This document shows, one piece after another, positions 9,301-18,762 of a stretch of 64,000 nucleotides of DNA. Position numbers and translations under genes: made by a program. Positions within the stretch are counted from its first letter, which is position 1; each line of letters starts with the position of its first letter. The stretch lies in NCBI GenBank assembly GCA_030220185.1, contig JASPKZ010001230.1, forward strand, positions 248,001-312,000, read 5' to 3'. Source of the stretch: Diploptera punctata. Taxonomy: Eukaryota; Arthropoda; Insecta; Blattodea; Blaberidae. The notes beneath the pieces are model-generated. The model worked only from the letters and a program-made list of their open reading frames with translations. It was not told the origin of the DNA and made no database searches.

Positions 9301-10287
9301 ACGACCGTTGTTCTGTCGTCTTGAAGAGTTGTCCTTCTCTCCTTCCATTGGCTGACTGAAAAACCTCGAAACCAGGTCATTCTCACCGGGAATTTCGAAG
9401 TTCATTAATTTCTTCTTTTCGCTCTTTTGAATGTAGATCTTTTTTACCAAACAGTAAGTTCTTTTGGTTTTTCTATTTGTTTTAATAATTTTGCTTCTTT
9501 CTCGATAAGATGTTTTTCAGACCATGCATGGGCAGCCACTGCAGATTTTTCTACTTCCCCTTTCTTGACATTCCTGAGATGTTCTTTAACTCTAGTTTTC
9601 AAATTTCTTTTAGTTTTTCCTATGTAGAATTTCTCACATTCTTCACATTTAATTTGATAAATCCCTGATTTGTTTTCTTCTTTAATTTTCTCATTCTTAT
9701 TAGGTCTAATCAGTCTGCTGATGCTGTAGTCATTTTTGGGTGCTAACCTTATGTTGAAATCTTTAAAAAATTTTTGAAACTTGTGGTGTTTTAATGGATG
9801 ATATGTGAATTTTCTAAATTTTACATTATCTTCTTTTACTTTTAGAAGAGTGCTTTGATTAATAAATTTTTGTCTTTTGAACTTGTTTATTTTTTTGAGT
9901 ATCATTTTTATAGCAAAACCATTTTTCGTGGCTACGTTGATTATGTGTTCTTTTCTTTTTCATAATTTTCTTTGTTCATTGGTATGTTCACTAATCTATG
10001 TGTCAAACTATTGAAAACTGCTTCTTTGTGAGCTATGTGATTGAAACCTAAAGCTTTTATGTAGTTATCTATATGTGTCTTTTTTCTGTAAATTCCAAAT
10101 TCTATCTTATTTTCTTCATTCCTTTTTAAGTTGAGATCTAAAAATGGTATTTCTCCATTGATTTCCTTTTCCATAGTGAACTTTATAGTTTGACTTTGAA
10201 TGTTCAATAATTTTAATGCGTCATCTATCTGTTTATGATTAACTATTGCAATTATGTCATCCACATATCTGCACCAGAACTTGAAAA
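9262..10287 (-). pseudogene. Penelope-like ORF, 3' half (minus arm)
   Basis: Reading down from 10287: CRYVDDIIAIVNHKQIDD (reverse-transcriptase motif C, YVDD), EIPFLDLNLKR and the thumb region to about 9941. The frame then breaks at a short A/T run near 9945-9960. It continues at 9905-9444 with GIYQIKCEECEKFYIGKTKR (GIY-YIG endonuclease, GIY and YIG both present) and KTRVKEHLRNVKKGE. The C-terminal tail (MNFEIPGENDLVSRFF) lies in another frame at 9450-9259. The family acts in target-primed reverse transcription with its own nicking endonuclease. The N-terminal RT motifs are absent, so it is dead. Confidence 0.85.
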
Positions 10288-11311
10288 TTTTCAAGTTCTG
10301 GTGCAGATATGTGGATGACATAATTGCAATAGTTAATCATAAACAGATAGATGACGCATTAAAATTATTGAACATTCAAAGTCAAACTATAAAGTTCACT
10401 ATGGAAAAGGAAATCAATGGAGAAATACCATTTTTAGATCTCAACTTAAAAAGGAATGAAGAAAATAAGATAGAATTTGGAATTTACAGAAAAAAGACAC
10501 ATATAGATAACTACATAAAAGCTTTAGGTTTCAATCACATAGCTCACAAAGAAGCAGTTTTCAATAGTTTGACACATAGATTAGTGAACATACCAATGAA
10601 CAAAGAAAATTATGAAAAAGAAAAAGAACACATAATCAACGTAGCCACGAAAAATGGTTTTGCTATAAAAATGATACTAAAAAAAAATAAGTTCAAAAGA
10701 CAAAAATTTATTAATCAAAGCACTCTTCTAAAAGTAAAAGAAGATAATGTAAAATTTAGAAAATTCACATATCATCCATTAAAACACCACAAGTTTCAAA
10801 AATTTTTTAAAGATTTCAACATAAGGTTAGCACCCAAAAATGACTACAGCATCAGCAGACTGATTAGACCTAATAAGAATGAGAAAATTAAAGAAGAAAC
10901 AAATCAGGGATTTATCAAATTAAATGTGAAGAATGTGAGAAATTCTACATAGGAAAAACTAAAAGAAATTTGAAAACTAGAGTTAAAGAACATCTCAGGA
11001 ATGTCAAGAAAGGGGAAGTAGAAAAATCTGCAGTGGCTGCCCATGCATGGTCTGAAAAACATCTTATCGAGAAAGAAGCAAAATTATTAAAACAAATAGA
11101 AAAACCAAAAGAACTTACTGTTTGGGAAAAGATCTACATTCAAAAGAGCGAAAAGAAGAAATTAATGAACTTCGAAATTCCCGGTGAGAATGACCTGGTT
11201 TCGAGGTTTTTCAGTCAGCCAATGGAAGGAGAGAAGGACAACTCTTCAAGACGACAGAACAACGGTCGTGATGTTACTGAGGATGGAACAGAAACTATGT
11301 TCCGAAACTAG
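10288..11311 (+). pseudogene. Penelope-like ORF, 3' half (plus arm)
   Basis: Same coding content as the minus arm, starting from the YVDD motif. 10254-10952 is open through the thumb region, where the minus arm is broken. It then shifts frame just before the GIY-YIG domain (about 10890-10910, one A fewer than the opposite arm). 10970-11311 resumes with KTRVKEHLRNVKKGEVEKSA and the C-terminal MNFEIPGENDLVSRFF. The two arms are therefore disrupted at different places. It is truncated and inactive. Confidence 0.85.
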
Positions 11312-11320
11312 TCTATAATC
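11270..11320 (+). ncRNA. Hammerhead ribozyme in sense orientation within the PAPSS intron
   Basis: CTGAGGA is at 11277-11283, an extra T at 11284, helix II GGAACA/TGTTCC at 11285-11290 and 11298-11303 (6 bp, 7-nt loop), GAAA at 11304-11307, a minimal self-complementary helix III CTAG at 11308-11311, and the cleavage triplet GTC at 11311-11313. Helix I pairs GATGTTA (11270-11276) with TATAATC (11314-11320), five pairs around a 2-nt internal loop. Penelope elements are known to carry such minimal type-I hammerheads; a very short helix III suggests activity as a dimer. Not tested. Confidence 0.8.
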
Positions 11321-11421
11321 AAATAAGAAGAACAATATGAGGTGAGTGATAAACATATTCTACCTTAATGAATATACCTCATAGTGAGAATTCCTAAAAT
11401 AAGTTCAATATTCTCTTTAAG

Positions 11422-12415
11422 TCAATTCAAATGTTATTGGTTAATGAACCTGGCCATGAGTACTATTGGCTGACTCACTACCAAATTACCCAATCACTTC
11501 AAAATATGAGGCAGTTAATATTTCAAACTCTTTCAAATCCTTAACTGATTCTAGATATTTTCCAGAACTCAGGGTCGAATTTATAAATGCATTACACCGT
11601 AAAAGGCGTTCTCTGCTGAGAAAGTTTTATCCTAATACGATTTTGCTTACTCAGAAATATATTCATGCGATAATAATTCGTAAGCTACCTGACGAGCTAA
11701 CTTAAGATCATAACTTAAGATAGAAACTTATCGTGAGAATCCTGAAGGGAACCGATGTTAACTGATGTAGTTTGAAACCTTGCCACTTTATCCAAGATGT
11801 CGGATTTGTTCAGTCAATAATTTTTATTATTATTTTTATATTCATATTTTTGATCATGTTTTCGGTATATGCGGAGAAGAGGAATTTGATAGAGTCTACC
11901 AAAGAATTCAACTGGAAGAACAGGAGAATCGGCGTAATATTGCGCGATGCAGACATTGTTGTATACGGTATTATTTGCGGGACACAAGCATAAATGCATT
12001 CCTCTATAGCAGACGAAAATAACGGAAGTGGTTTTATCGCTGAGAATTCTGGGTTATTTCTTGCCAATATTACAAAAACGACGACTTTCATGCATGACCA
12101 GTTTGTGGGTAGCTAATTCGATCTTTGCACTTGCTCACGGTGAGTTAGCTCACCAGTGATTGGAAGTAATTTGAGTAGAGACTAATGTATTTGCATACGA
12201 CCCTAAATAATATTGACAACAATAACTGATATTTAGTTAATACTTCTCCTCTAGTAATAACACATTTTAATTAGAAAACTTTTAGTGAAAGCTGAAAATA
12301 TGTGACAATCACTGCGAATTTTAGTGTTGATTATTAATATTGGTTTTCATGAAAGGGTTTGAATAAAATTAGTTTTATCGACGGAATTCTGATTTTTAAC
12401 TCATTTTGATTAACA
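11422..12415 (+). other. Intron sequence between Penelope and mariner elements
   Basis: An open frame at 11466-11705 (79 codons) and overlapping frames at 11772-12022 show no motif I recognise, so I do not call them genes. The stretch is less AT-rich than its surroundings in places (11870-12100). It could be an old element I cannot identify. Confidence 0.4.
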
Positions 12416-12417
12416 TA

Positions 12418-13741
12418 CGAGGTGTGATCAATAAGTTTCCGGAATGAGGCCATAAACACAACACAACACTTCAAAGTTTCTATTCAGCACTGTCACCCTT
12501 GAAGTAGTCACCTTGGGAGTTGATACACTTGTCCCAGCGCTTCTGCCAATGCTGGAAGCACTTCTGGAAGTTGTCTTCTTTAAATGTGTCCAATGCCTTC
12601 TGCGATTCGTTCTGGATGACATCAATGTCCTCAAAACGATGTCCTCGGAGCCGAATTTTTAGCCGTGGGAACAGGAAAAAGTCTGCTGGAGAATAGGCTG
12701 GATGGGGAACAGTACTCATCCTATTTTTGTCCAAAAACTGGCGGATAGAAATTGCTTTGTGCGTGGGCGCATTGTCGTGATGCAGGAACCAGTCACCAGT
12801 CCTCCATTTCTCTGGCTGTTTGCGTCGCACATTCTCCCTCAATCTTTGCAACACTTGTTTGTAGTACACTTGATTCACTGTTTGACCCCGTGGTACAAAT
12901 TCCTTATGCACAATTCCATTAATGTCAAAAAAAAAACAATCATCATTGACTTCACATTCGATCGAACTTGTCTGGCTTTCTTGGGGCGTGGAGATGCAGG
13001 ACTCTTCCATTGCGAAGACTGTTGTTTAGTTTCTGGATCGTAGCCATAAATCCATGTTTCATCACCAGTAATAACCTTTTCCATGAACCGTGGGTCATTT
13101 TCAAGCTGTTCTTTAAGATCTGTGCAGGCAATCACACGACTTTCCTTTTGGTCATTTGAAAGGAGGCGGGGCACGGACTTCGCAGCAATTCTTCGCATGT
13201 TCAAATCGTCTTTCAAAATGCTTTGAACACTTCCAAACGAGAGTGCTAGTGCATCAGACAGTTCTCGTATTGTAATGCGCCTATCATTTAATACCATTTC
13301 CCTCACTCGATCGATATTTTTATTGGTTTTGCTGGAAGTTGGTTGTCCCAGACGATTTTCATCTTTAACCGATGTCACGCCCCTTTTAAATTTCGAAAAC
13401 CACTCAAATGCTTGAGATTTGCCCATTGCTTCCTCCCCATAAGCTGTTCTTAACATTTGATATGTTTCTGTTGCAGTTTTACCAAGTTTAAAGCAAAATT
13501 TGATGCATGTTCTTTGTTCCTCGTAATCCTGCATTGTTGCTACACAGAGAAATCGCCGCATGCACAAAACACGTCTTCACTTCAGAGCTTCTACCAGCAT
13601 ACTGCAAGGTCAGAGAAGGTCGCGCGACCCCTTGAATTCATCACAAGGAAATTCTGAGTGTACAGCCTGGGTGAAAATTAAAAACTCCTCAATGGCATAA
13701 TTGTTTTGAAGCCATTCCGGAAACTTATTGATCACACCTCG
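12418..13741 (-). mobile_element. mariner transposon, nearly complete
   Basis: 1.32 kb, bounded by TIRs of about 29 bp: CGAGGTGTGATCAATAAGTT at 12418 and its complement ending at 13741. A TA target duplication is on both sides (12416-12417 and 13742-13743). The transposase is on the minus strand with a single frame break. Length, TIR size and TA duplication are standard for mariner. The good preservation suggests a fairly recent insertion into the PAPSS intron. Confidence 0.93.
12480..13567 (-). pseudogene. mariner transposase, one frameshift and a small deletion at the catalytic motif
   Basis: The likely start is the Met of MQDYEEQRTCIKFCFKLGKT (about 13534). The N-terminal part has helix-turn-helix regions (ETYQMLRTAYGEEAMGKSQ; ITIRELSDALALSFGSVQSI). 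The catalytic region has TGDETWIYGYDPETK (first D), FLHHDNAPTHK (second D) and HPAYSPADFFLFPRLK (third D). The frame changes at the run of ten T (12927-12936 on plus). The usual YSPDLAP-D spacing is short here: about four residues are missing before ADFFLFP, although the acidic residue itself is kept. Cut-and-paste transposition would need both defects repaired. Confidence 0.88.
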
Positions 13742-13812
13742 TATATATATCAAGTTTTTTGAGACTGAAAAACATCTTACCTCAAATTATTATTGATTTA
13801 TTCTCAAACGTG

Positions 13813-13845
13813 TTTCGATATAATCTATATCATCATCAGGTTGCC
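13813..13845 (-). ncRNA. Hammerhead-like motif of family P3
   Basis: Minus strand: CTGATGA (complement at 13833-13839), extra T, helix II GATATA/TATATC with a 3-nt loop, and GAAA (complement at 13813-13816), then CACGTT. Core boxes and helix II are perfect, but helix I is not convincing, so it is called as a partial motif. Confidence 0.45.
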
Positions 13846-13941
13846 CAGACTGTTGCATTTTTTTGAGACTGGGAAACATCTTACCTCAAATTATTGTTGA
13901 TTTATTCTCAAACATGTTTTGATATAATCTTCTATAGATAT

Positions 13942-14094
13942 AGAAGTGGGAGAACAACATTAACTATGATTTGAGGGAAGTAGATTATACAGGAAATGAT
14001 TGGAAAGCATTAGCTCAGGATAGGGATGTATGGAGAGCTTATGTCCGCGCGGCCATGAACCTACGGGTTCGATAGTGCCAGTGAGTAAGTAAGT
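13942..14094 (+). mobile_element. LINE 3' end (family A) with target duplication
   Basis: Encodes NNINYDLREVDYTGNDWKAL and AQDRDVWRAYVRAAMN, ends in GTAAGTAAGTA. TATAGATATAGAAG is duplicated on both sides (about 13931-13944 and 14095-14108), placing the insertion inside the loop of the P3 hairpin. Confidence 0.82.
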
Positions 14095-14238
14095 ATAGAT
14101 ATAGAAGATTATATCAAAACATATTTGAGAATAAATCAACAATAATTTGATGTTTCCAGTCTCAAAAAAACTTGATTAAAAGAACCTCAAAATATTACTT
14201 CCTAAAATAAACCATAACATATATATATTTATTTCCAG

Positions 14239-14448
14239 GATACACGAAGACGACTGTTGGAAGAGAAGGGATTCAAGAAGCCAGTGTTGCTTCTACATCC
14301 TCTAGGAGGCTGGACTAAGGATGATGATGTACCTCTTCCAGTTCGAATGCAGCAGCATCAAGCTGTGCTGGAAGAAGGAGTTCTTGATCCTCGCCACACT
14401 ATACTTGCCATCTTCCCATCACCCATGCAATATGCAGGACCAACAGAA
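14239..14448 (+). CDS. PAPSS: PAPS synthase, ATP-sulfurylase catalytic exon
   Basis: Acceptor TTTATTTCCAG, donor GTAAGA; 70 codons, phase 0. The translation begins [20 protein letters not shown], continues [28 protein letters not shown] and ends [24 protein letters not shown] and the RM-QH-AVLE-GVL stretch are hallmarks of the PAPSS sulfurylase active site. No defect seen. The exon stands 30 bp from a Penelope hairpin upstream, and its polypyrimidine tract is intact. Confidence 0.96.
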
Positions 14449-14589
14449 GTAAGAATATACTTAGAAATAACTTGTTAGATGGAAATATTGCACATTTAAA
14501 TATAAACATATAAACATGAGTTACATGTAACAGTTTCAAAAGAGAACATTTAATTTTTTAAGCTAAAATAATTCTTGTTCTCTAACTAA

Positions 14590-14850
14590 CTCACTGGCTC
14601 TATTGAACCCATAGGTTCATGGCAGCACAGATATAAATTCTCCTTACATGCCTATCCTGAGCTAATGTTTCATATCATCCCCTGTATAATCTACTTCCCT
14701 CAAATCATGGATAATGTTATTCTCCCATCTCATTCTTGGTCTACCCACCCGGCGTTTTCCTTCTGGTTTTCCTACAAGAAGCTTCCATGCACCTTTTTCA
14801 TTCCCCTTTCATGCCACATGTCCTGCCCATTGCAGTCTACGAGACTTAAC
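14590..14850 (-). mobile_element. LINE 3' end (family A), decayed
   Basis: The plus strand reads TAACTCACTGGCTCTATTGA at 14586 and continues with the complement of the WRAYVRAAMN and GRPRMRWENN coding tail (TCATTCTTGGTCTACC at 14730) and GHVARM (CATGTCCTGCCCAT at 14816). The microsatellite tail is reduced. 14850-15250 may be older LINE sequence but I cannot show it. Confidence 0.65.
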
Positions 14851-15699
14851 TGTTCTCAAATGACATTTAAATTAAGTTATTTCCGTCGTTTTCCCTCAAG
14901 CTTCCCAATTAATGCTGGCACTCTGGAGGTCTTTGCATTTCTCCAGATGTTTATTGTTTTGTACTGCAGTTGGATATTTGCATAACATGCATTTATTGGT
15001 TCAGGCACAGTTAATCCAAACTAGATGTTTAACAAGAAGTCATGTACATTTTCCATCCTGAAGAGCACAACTGCTGTTTTTCTTGGCATGCTTAGTATGT
15101 CCTTTCTTGTTATGATATTTGCATATTATCTGTCTTGTAAGGTTTCTTTCTCCTCTTTTTTTTTTTAAGGTAAAGTGAATGTGTTAAATCTTCATCTCTT
15201 CATATTCAGAGATTTCAAATCATTCCCTCCAATCTCAAGTTTTGCCTTTCAATGTCTATTTTCTGGTTAAGAATATATTGTCTCTAGGCAAAGATAATCT
15301 CGTTAAATCAGTTTACACAAATTTTACAGGAGAGGTAAAAATATTACAGAAACTTCTATTGAATTCATGGAAGAATATTTAATTTCTGCAGCTAGAAAGG
15401 AGTTAAGGTTTTGTGCAGAATATGCACAAATTTGTTTTACCCTGGGTTCAATTCAGTACACTTACGTGGTTTTTGAAGTTTGTGGAATTAGGAAGTTTTC
15501 ATTGCCCATTGATAACATTGTCACAGATGACCAGTGTTTTTCCTTTAAGTTATTTCGGCATAATTGAACGCACATAGATTTTGATTAAAATCTCACAAAA
15601 CACTTTATTTCCTTCTATAAATTTTCAGCAAACTTTTAATCACAACTTTCACTCACAATTAATCTTCTTTCAATGTTAATCTCAGTCACAATTATTTCA

Positions 15700-16000
15700 T
15701 AGTCTGATAGGTGAGTAGGCAAACTTTCTAGGCCGAGGTCGGGACACTTCCACATGGAAAGCTCTTGACACCAATCTTTCCCAAACGAGGAGGAGGCGGG
15801 AGGCAAACAGAGTCGATAGAGTTGTCTAGAATCAAAAATCTAGACATTTTGATGTTTGACGGGCCTTTTCACTTACAAATCTATTCCGATCAATGCAAAA
15901 CCACCATTCACGCCTTGCTACACGACGCATAACAATATGTATTATGTATTTAATACACAAGTGATCTTCTTGGTGATAAAATATTCAAATCTATCTGCCT
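15700..16000 (+). other. Unidentified moderately GC-rich intron stretch
   Basis: 15715-15830 (TAGGCCGAGGTCGGGACACT and following) differs in composition from the AT-rich surroundings. The 77-codon open frame at 15856-16089 has no recognisable motif. Possibly the unpaired part of the palindromic element that follows. Confidence 0.35.
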
Positions 16001-16002
16001 TC

Positions 16003-16262
16003 AACATGACCATTTCACCAATTAAATTTTTACCTGGTCACCCCGTTTCTACAGCCCAGCTGTCATTCTCAAGACCAAATATTGACTGAAGCCAAAATTG
16101 CTAATAAATAAATAAACAAATTCAGTTAAAAAAAAACTGAATTTGTTTATTTATTTATTATCAATTTTGTCTTCAGTCAATATTTGGTCTTGAGAATGAC
16201 AGCTTGGCTGTAGAAACTTGTTGACCATTTTAAAACATTAATTGGTGAAATGGGCATATTGA
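16003..16262. repeat. Palindrome of about 260 bp
   Basis: Arms of about 125 bp meet around an A run at 16128-16137. Inner arms are nearly perfect (AATAAATAAATAAACAAATT with its complement; TCAATATTTGGTCTTGAGAA). Outer arms are diverged (CCATTTCACCAATTAA with TTAATTGGTGAAATGG). It lies 90 bp upstream of a PAPSS exon. No tail like that of the Penelope hairpins is visible, so its origin is uncertain. Confidence 0.8.
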
Positions 16263-16352
16263 CTGCATATATATTTTAATGTATTATGTGTTCAGTGCCA
16301 CCTACTTGAATTTAAACTACCTGCGTTATAGTATTGACTTCATTTATTTCAG

Positions 16353-16629
16353 GTGCAGTGGCATGCAAAGTCGCGCATGGCTGCTGGTGCAAATTTCTAC
16401 ATTGTAGGAAGAGACCCAGCAGGTTTGCCGCACCCTGACAAAAGTTTGAATTGTGATTTGTATGATGCTACACATGGAGCACGTGTTCTCAGCATGGCAC
16501 CTGGTTTGCACACTCTTGAAATCATTCCATTCAGAGTGGCTGCATACGACAAGACTAAAAATCAAATGGACTTCTTTGATCCACAGAGGAAGCAAGATTT
16601 TGAATTTATCTCGGGAACAAAAATGAGAG
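16353..16629 (+). CDS. PAPSS: PAPS synthase, ATP-sulfurylase exon with the VGRDPAG motif
   Basis: Acceptor TTTATTTCAG, donor GGTGGG, 277 nt, leaving one base to the next exon (phase 1). The translation begins [20 protein letters not shown], then [40 protein letters not shown], and ends [21 protein letters not shown] and MAPGL are conserved nucleotide-site motifs of ATP sulfurylase. The open frame runs through the donor into LINE-derived intron sequence up to 16970. Confidence 0.95.
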
Positions 16630-16689
16630 GTGGGTTTATTTTATTTTGTATAATTATTATATATTCCTTGATTGGCGTTAGGATAACCA

Positions 16690-17640
16690 TGGTATCAAAT
16701 ATGATTGTGTGTCTTAGCTCGGTGCTTATAATATTAGAGGAAACTAAAGAACAAATGAAGAATGTAACAAAGAAATTATGTTTAGAGGTAAATGTGAATA
16801 AAACGATGTACATGAACACTTCCAAAACAAGGGATGGTACCTTGAATAATGAAATATTAATAAGTGTTGTAAATTATAAGGAAATGGAAGCATTTAAGTG
16901 TTTAGGGTCATTGGTTACCTATGATAATGATTGTAACAAAGATATAAAAGAGAGAATTGCAGCAGGTTAAAGACGTTTCTTCACTTTGGCAAAAGGAATA
17001 AAAACATGACACCTGTCAAAACAAACCAAGTTACAGATCTATAACACAGTAATAAAACCTATAGTTACATATGGATGTGAAGCCTGGGTTATGGCAAAAA
17101 AAGAAATATCTATAACTACAGTTGGAAAAATGGGAAAGGTAGATACTGAGGAGAATTTATGGACAAATAAGAGATAAAGACAGATGGAGAATAAGGACAA
17201 ATAAATTAAATTTGAAGAGAAAAATTTTTCGCCTAGACCGGGACTCGAACCCGGGACCCTTGGCTTTCCGGGCCAAGTGCTCTACCAACTGAGCTACCGA
17301 GGCGAGTTACGATCTAGACGAATAATGAGATAAATCATTTGTATAAGAGATCTAGTATAGTAACACAGATAACAGCTAAAAGAATAGAATGGACTGGACA
17401 TGTGATCAAAATGGATAGTGGTAGAACAATTAAGAAGATTTTTTATGGAAATCTAGGAGGAGGAAGACCAGATTGAGGTGGTTGGACTGTCTGGAGGAAG
17501 ATCTGTGAAGGAGTTAGAGGATGGAAAAAGAAGGCTGAAAATAGAGAAGAATGGGCTGTCATCGTCAAGGAGGCACTAGGTAAACTATAAGAGCTGCCAG
17601 GAGAAGAAGAATTTAGGATGCTAGTGATCTATAAAAATCC
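16690..17640 (+). mobile_element. LINE reverse-transcriptase C-terminal fragment
   Basis: 16690-16965 encodes a late RT region: [45 protein letters not shown]. Decayed sequence continues with a thumb-like VTYGCEAWV (17070-17095) and an end region GHVIKMDSGR (about 17395). A T1 tRNA-like core interrupts it at 17215-17320. 17630-17720 is unassigned. Confidence 0.7.
17215..17320 (-). repeat. tRNA-like T1 core inserted in a LINE
   Basis: A compact T1 insertion, core 17231-17303 on the minus strand with perfect boxes (AGCTCAGTTGGTAGAGCA and GGTTCGAGTCCC). It lies in LINE-derived sequence between GACAAATAA and GACGAATAA, a probable mutated short duplication. It shows that the core with its inverted flanks alone can be found as a unit. 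Confidence 0.68.
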
Positions 17641-17714
17641 TTGATCTGATGATCTGTATAAAATCTGCTAATATATGAACTGTATTATATTTTGATGTTT
17701 TTATTATTCATTTC

Positions 17715-18290
17715 ATACATCTCAATGATGGATAATTATATTTAAAGAGAAAAATTGTATGCTCAGACTGGGGTTTGAACCCAGGACCTTTTGAACTCTA
17801 GGTGAATGCTCTACCAAGTGAGCTATCTGAGAAACTCCAATCTAAACACAAATTTTTTCTCTTATATACGCTGTTAATTCCCGCTTCTATCTTGCAAATG
17901 GTGACTTCTTTATTAAGAAGACATTTAATTGGGAAGGTCCTGGGTTGAAATCCCAGTCTGAGCATATAATTTTTCTCTTCAAATATAATGTATTACTATA
18001 TTTGAAGAGAAAAATTTTTGCCTAGACCGAGACTCGAACCCGGGCCAAATGCTCTACCAACTGAGCTACCGAGGCGAGTTGCAATCTAGATGCAAATTTT
18101 TCTCTTTATACATTGTAAAAAATTTGTGTCTAGATCGCAACTTGCCTCGGTAGCTCAGTTGGTAGAGCATTTGGCGCTGAAAGCCAAAGGTCCCGGGTTC
18201 GAGTCTCAGTCTAGGTGAAAATTTTTCTCTTCAAATATAATTTATCCTTCATTGAGAAGTGTTAAATTAATAATAAAACATCAATAATGT
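17715..18290. repeat. Cluster of three tRNA-like units
   Basis: 17761-17831 (minus, T2, worn anticodon arm); 18020-18075 (minus, T1, internal deletion of about 17 bases across the anticodon arm); 18144-18216 (plus, T1, complete boxes). The last two are head-to-head and form a hairpin of about 230 bp, as at 30621-31033. The cluster ends 40 bp before the last PAPSS exon. Confidence 0.7.
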
Positions 18291-18332
18291 ATTATATTTA
18301 ATCACTCAACTGAGATATTTTTTTGATTTTAG

Positions 18333-18430
18333 GACTTGCCCGATCTGGACAGCAGCCTCCCCAAGGTTTTATGGCACCAAAAGCATGGAAAGTCCTTTCT
18401 GAATATTATCAGTCACTACGTAATAATTAA
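18333..18430 (+). CDS. PAPSS: PAPS synthase, last coding exon with stop
   Basis: Acceptor TTTTGATTTTAG. Joining the single base from the previous exon gives [20 protein letters not shown], then [12 protein letters not shown] and TAA at 18428-18430. GFMAPKAW is the conserved C-terminal signature of PAPSS. The six exons total 1221 nt (406 residues plus stop). I find no AATAAA before the hAT element at 18763; TATAAA variants are at 18530 and 18575, so the poly(A) site is unresolved. Confidence 0.95.
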
Positions 18431-18762
18431 TTTAACATATGAGAAGTAAACCAAAATGCTAATATATTCCTTAGTTACCACAAAAGTGCAATCAAGGATA
18501 TAAGATATTGTATGGGAGTGCTTGTTCTTTATAAAGGAAACCAAAGAATGTCACATAGTATTATTCCTATTATATATAAAATTTTATCTACAAATGATTT
18601 TATTATGACATGATAACTAATTCATTAAGGTATAATGAAGCAGTGCTTCCATAATACAATTATTAGTGCAACACACATTCTATGCATATCATAATCTTAC
18701 TTATATATCCATTGCTTCAGTTGATTGATATTACCTTCTGATATCAAAGAATCTGCAGAAAT

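Larger units (their letters stand above)
9210..11403 (+). mobile_element. Penelope-like element as a 2.2-kb near-perfect palindrome
   Basis: A 5'-truncated Penelope copy on the minus strand (9210-10287) is joined head-to-head to one on the plus strand (10288-11368). The symmetry centre TTGAAAATTTTCAA is at 10281-10294. Arms of about 1.08 kb differ by only a few bases and indels. The plus arm is followed by the one-sided tail TACCTCATAGTGAGAATTCC (11377-11396). The target duplication TTCAATATTCTTTAAG is at 9194-9209, with the second copy (a CT insertion) at 11404-11421. Each arm holds the reverse transcriptase C-terminus, the GIY-YIG endonuclease and the hammerhead-bearing terminal repeat. It lies in the intron at 8141-14238. 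Confidence 0.92.
13752..14205 (+). mobile_element. Penelope-like hairpin (family P3) with a LINE end in its centre
   Basis: Arm TTGAGACTGGGAAACATCTT, TACCTCAAATTATTGTTGAT, TTATTCTCAAACATGTTTTG at about 13860-13940 is inverted at 14100-14170, and the arm is also present once more at 13760-13820. The tail AACCTCAAAATATTACTTCC follows at 14185-14205. It ends only about 30 bp before the acceptor of the next PAPSS exon. A LINE end is inserted in the loop. Confidence 0.72.

Noticed and set aside
9210..11403. LTR retrotransposon with inverted LTRs
   Set aside because: YVDD-type RT followed by a GIY-YIG domain, lack of protease/integrase, one-sided tail and hammerheads fit Penelope-like elements.
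11466..11705. Small protein gene (79 codons)
   Set aside because: No recognisable motif, no splice context or promoter evidence, and it lies in an intron; open frames of this length occur by chance.
15856..16089. Small protein gene (77 codons)
   Set aside because: It overlaps the palindrome at 16003-16262 and shows no domain.
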